Below are positions 61,958 to 64,000 of a stretch of DNA of 64,000 nt, one piece after another (the stretch's first letter is position 1; each line of letters starts with the position of its first letter). Made by a program: the position numbers and the translations under genes. A model generated the notes under the pieces. It had not been told where the DNA came from. It did no database searches and saw nothing but the letters and a program-made list of their open reading frames with translations. The DNA comes from Nitrospinaceae bacterium. Its GTDB lineage: Bacteria; Nitrospinota; Nitrospinia; Nitrospinales; Nitrospinaceae. The stretch is from assembly GCA_024644405.1 (NCBI GenBank), contig JAHELC010000005.1, forward strand, positions 1 through 64,000, in the 5' to 3' direction.

Positions 61958-63009
61958 AAATCTGGTTGTTGCTGGGTGACACAGTGAATGGCCCCCAATC
62001 CCCAAACGAACTCTTCGCAACGTATCCCCACAATCTTCCGATCAGGAAAAAACCTCTTTAAAAGGGACTCGGCAACGGCATCCTTGCGATGATTGTAAGT
62101 GGGAAGCAGGACCGCCCGGTTGCCGATATAAAAATTGGCATAACTGGCGGGTAAGCGCCCTTCGTGGGTGTCGATGCGTCCAGGCATGGGGAGTTTGACC
62201 ACATTCAATGGTTTGCCATCGGCATCCCGGAATGACTCAAGAATTTTCAGGTTCTCTTCAAGGCAGGCATGGTTCGGGTCAGATCTGTCATCTTCCCAAG
62301 CACACAGCACCGTATCACAATTGACAAAGCGGACCAGGTTGTCGATATGGCCGTCGGTATCGTCACCCTCGATATTACCCTGACACCAGATGATTTCACG
62401 GACGCCCAGATAACGCTTCAAATAAATTTCCATCTCGGCTTTGTCGAGTCCGCCGTTCCGGTTGGGATTGAGCAGGCATTGCTCGGTGGTGATACACAGG
62501 CCCTGGCCGTTGACTTCGATAGCTCCGCCTTCCAGAACAATCCCGGGCTCGAATCGGGGAATTGCCAATAGATCCATGATGGCACTGCCCACCCGGTCAT
62601 CCAGATCCCATTCGTATTTGCCGCCCCAGGAATCGAATTTCCAGAGATTGGCTGCGACCTCCCTTTTGCCGGAGTCCGTTATGCGAACCAGAAAGTTGGG
62701 ACCGTAATCACGAATCCAGGAATCATTACTTGGAATCGAATAAATTATTATATTTTGATTGTTTAGGGGGCTACTCTTAATCAGCTTATTTAATTTAAAA
62801 GCATCTGATTCCCGGTTCACCAGTAGGTGGACTTTTTCTCCCTGGGCAAGAGTCTTGATGATCTGGACATAGACGGCTTCGATTTTTGCCAAGTCCTGTC
62901 CCGGCCAGGTTTCCGGATTATGCGGCCAGGTCAGCCAGGTGGCAGAGTGGGGTTCCCATTCGGCGGGCATGCGGAAGCCGAGGTCAGTGGGATGAGAATC
63001 AGGTTTCAT
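61954..63009 (-). CDS. aguA: Agmatine deiminase
   Basis: AguA converts agmatine to N-carbamoylputrescine and ammonia. The 351-residue protein has the guanidine-modifying-enzyme plan with AEWEPHSATWLTWPHN near the start, WIRDYGPNFLV, GGAIEVNGQG, NIEGDDTDGHIDNLVRFV with the catalytic His, and LGAIHCVTQQQP with the catalytic Cys near the end. ATG 63009 is the likely start; a TTG at 63018 is in frame. It overlaps aguB by 11 bp, so the two are coupled. It belongs to the arginine decarboxylase-agmatine route to putrescine; SpeA is not in the window. Confidence 0.95.
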   Translation of the reverse strand: MKPDSHPTDLGFRMPAEWEPHSATWLTWPHNPETWPGQDLAKIEAVYVQIIKTLAQGEKVHLLVNRESDAFKLNKLIKSSPLNNQNIIIYSIPSNDSWIRDYGPNFLVRITDSGKREVAANLWKFDSWGGKYEWDLDDRVGSAIMDLLAIPRFEPGIVLEGGAIEVNGQGLCITTEQCLLNPNRNGGLDKAEMEIYLKRYLGVREIIWCQGNIEGDDTDGHIDNLVRFVNCDTVLCAWEDDRSDPNHACLEENLKILESFRDADGKPLNVVKLPMPGRIDTHEGRLPASYANFYIGNRAVLLPTYNHRKDAVAESLLKRFFPDRKIVGIRCEEFVWGLGAIHCVTQQQPDF

Positions 63010-63889
63010 TCGGGTCAATGAATAAGCGGGTCATGTTCTGGTAGGCATCGACCCGCCGGTCACGTAGAAAGGGCCAGCCCTGCCGGGTTTCCTCGATCAA
63101 GCCGAGATCGCAATCGGTGACCAGCACTTCCGGTTCCTTTGAAGATGCCTCAACGAGGACTTCACCGAACGGGTCGGACACAAACGAGCGTCCCCAGAAA
63201 TTCAGCTGATCTTCCCGGCCCACGCGGTTGACCACGACGGTAAAGACTCCGTTGGCAATGCTATGGGCTTTTTGAATGGTTTGCCAGGCCTGCGCCTGCT
63301 TTTCGGCAACGGCTTCATCAAATTTTTGGTAACCAATGGCAGTAGGATAAAACAGGATTTGGGCGCCGGACAATGCCGTCAGGCGCGCCGCTTCCGGGAA
63401 CCACTGATCCCAGCAGATTAAAACGCCTATTTTCCCAAAACGGGTGGAAATGGTTTGAAACCCCGTATCTCCGGGCGTGAAATAAAATTTTTCATAAAAA
63501 CCGGGGTCGTCCGGGATATGCATTTTTCGGTAGCGGCCGGCAATGGACCCGTCGGCATCGAGCACCACCGCTGTGTTGTGATAAAGTCCTGTCGATCGCT
63601 TTTCAAACAGCGGTAGTATGAGCACCACGCCCAACTCGGCAGCCAATGGCGACATCGCTTGAGTCGTTGGACCGGGTACTTCTTCCGCCTGATTGAAGTG
63701 TTCATGGTTTTCCGTCTGGCAGAAATAGGGCATTTGGAAAAGTTCCTGCAGGCAGATGATCTGTGCACCTTGACCGGCGGCCTGGCGGATTCCCTGTTCG
63801 GCGGCTTTCCGGTTATCCTCGGCGGCTTCTCCGCAGGCCATTTGGACCAGGCCGATTCTTACAATTTCCCTGTTGGTATTGGAGCTCAT
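62999..63889 (-). CDS. aguB: N-carbamoylputrescine amidase
   Basis: AguB, a nitrilase-superfamily hydrolase, releases putrescine from N-carbamoylputrescine. The 296-residue protein has the Glu-Lys-Cys triad: ICLQELFQMPYF (Glu near residue 49), YRKMHIPDDPGFYEKFYFTPGD (Lys near 122), and LICWDQWFPEAARL (Cys near 159). Length is normal for this family. It lies directly upstream of aguA with overlap, so one transcript makes both putrescine enzymes from agmatine. The organism can therefore make putrescine without ornithine decarboxylase. Confidence 0.96.
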   Translation of the reverse strand: MSSNTNREIVRIGLVQMACGEAAEDNRKAAEQGIRQAAGQGAQIICLQELFQMPYFCQTENHEHFNQAEEVPGPTTQAMSPLAAELGVVLILPLFEKRSTGLYHNTAVVLDADGSIAGRYRKMHIPDDPGFYEKFYFTPGDTGFQTISTRFGKIGVLICWDQWFPEAARLTALSGAQILFYPTAIGYQKFDEAVAEKQAQAWQTIQKAHSIANGVFTVVVNRVGREDQLNFWGRSFVSDPFGEVLVEASSKEPEVLVTDCDLGLIEETRQGWPFLRDRRVDAYQNMTRLFIDPNET

Positions 63890-63901
63890 AATTTAATAAA
63901 A

Positions 63902-64000
63902 TCATCTAATATCGTTGGATGGAATTGGATTGGGAGTATAGGGGAACTTCAGACTGACGGCAATCGGTTTTCCCTTGTGGATCTTTCGGATTGCGGTGAT
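63902..64000 (-). CDS. Possible C-terminal end of a gene outside the window
   Basis: From the window edge a minus-strand frame without stops runs 32 codons to a TGA at 63902 (ITAIRKIHKGKPIAVSLKFP and 12 more residues). Composition is protein-like and the strand matches aguB, 12 bp downstream. It is too short to name, and chance is not excluded. Confidence 0.35.
   Translation of the reverse strand: MTAIRKIHKGKPIAVSLKFPYTPNPIPSNDIR

Noticed and set aside
1-64000. tRNA, rRNA, CRISPR, insertion sequences, prophage, origin
   Set aside because: I saw no cloverleaf ending in CCA, no regular spacer array, no transposase or integrase and no DnaA-box cluster; a formal search was not possible.

Overview
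The window reads as a typical chromosomal stretch of a Gram-negative, flagellated bacterium with roughly balanced base composition, about 50 protein genes and almost no mobile DNA. It has LPS transport genes (lptA, lptB, lptC), sigma-54, flagellar rod genes, molybdopterin synthase genes, an SmbP-like His-rich metal-binding protein, and a universal-stress protein fused to protochlorophyllide-reductase-like (PCP_red) domains. This mixture fits the Nitrospinota (Nitrospina-like nitrite oxidisers) best, but the assignment is inference; no rRNA or other marker gene is present. I found no tRNA, rRNA, CRISPR array, insertion sequence or prophage.

Layout. 1-11.8 kb, all minus strand: partial endonuclease V, a Gfo/Idh/MocA oxidoreductase, metK, ptsI, ptsN, hpf, rpoN, lptB-lptA-lptC, tsaE, the NAD(P)HX repair enzyme and an unknown protein. 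This is the well-known lpt-rpoN-hpf-ptsN neighbourhood with a PTS enzyme I added. 11.8-18.2 kb: glycogen phosphorylase facing a UTP-glucose-1-phosphate uridylyltransferase, a TVP38-family membrane protein, a small exported protein with a striking promoter region, and uppP. 18.6-26.4 kb, plus strand: aminotransferase, hom, thrC, trxB and clpB. 26.4-34.1 kb, minus strand: VOC protein, moaC, moaD, moaE and an AddB/AddA-like helicase-nuclease pair. 34.2-44.7 kb: an alpha/beta hydrolase coupled to a ceramidase-like membrane protein, a three-domain LplT/PlsC/acyl-ACP synthetase fusion, an EamA transporter, an M16 peptidase and a class II aldolase. 45-51 kb, plus strand: the USP/PCP_red fusion, an MsbA-like ABC exporter, and an OleA-OleB pair. 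51-52.3 kb: a MerR-controlled mini-operon of two small thioredoxin-like proteins. 52.3-58.2 kb: ahcY, a SpoVG-like protein, a GAF/AAA+ sigma-54 activator, and divergent from it flgB-fliE behind a -24/-12 promoter. 58.2-64 kb: the SmbP-like protein, a periplasmic sulfurtransferase, a membrane-anchored acidic protein, a LapA-like protein, a PhyH dioxygenase and the agmatine-to-putrescine pair aguA-aguB.

How the parts connect. rpoN, the sigma-54 activator and the flgB promoter form a readable control circuit. metK and ahcY cover two steps of the methyl cycle. aguB-aguA convert agmatine to putrescine. Several genes act on lipids and the envelope (lpt genes, uppP, the acyltransferase fusion, the MsbA-like exporter, OleAB, the ceramidase-like protein). 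The most unusual items are the USP/PCP_red/zinc-ribbon fusion; the three TATAGGAAA repeats spaced exactly 23 bp apart in front of a small secreted protein; the merA-less MerR operon; OleA-OleB without adjacent OleC/OleD; and a MoaD ending in Gly-Gly-Ile instead of Gly-Gly.
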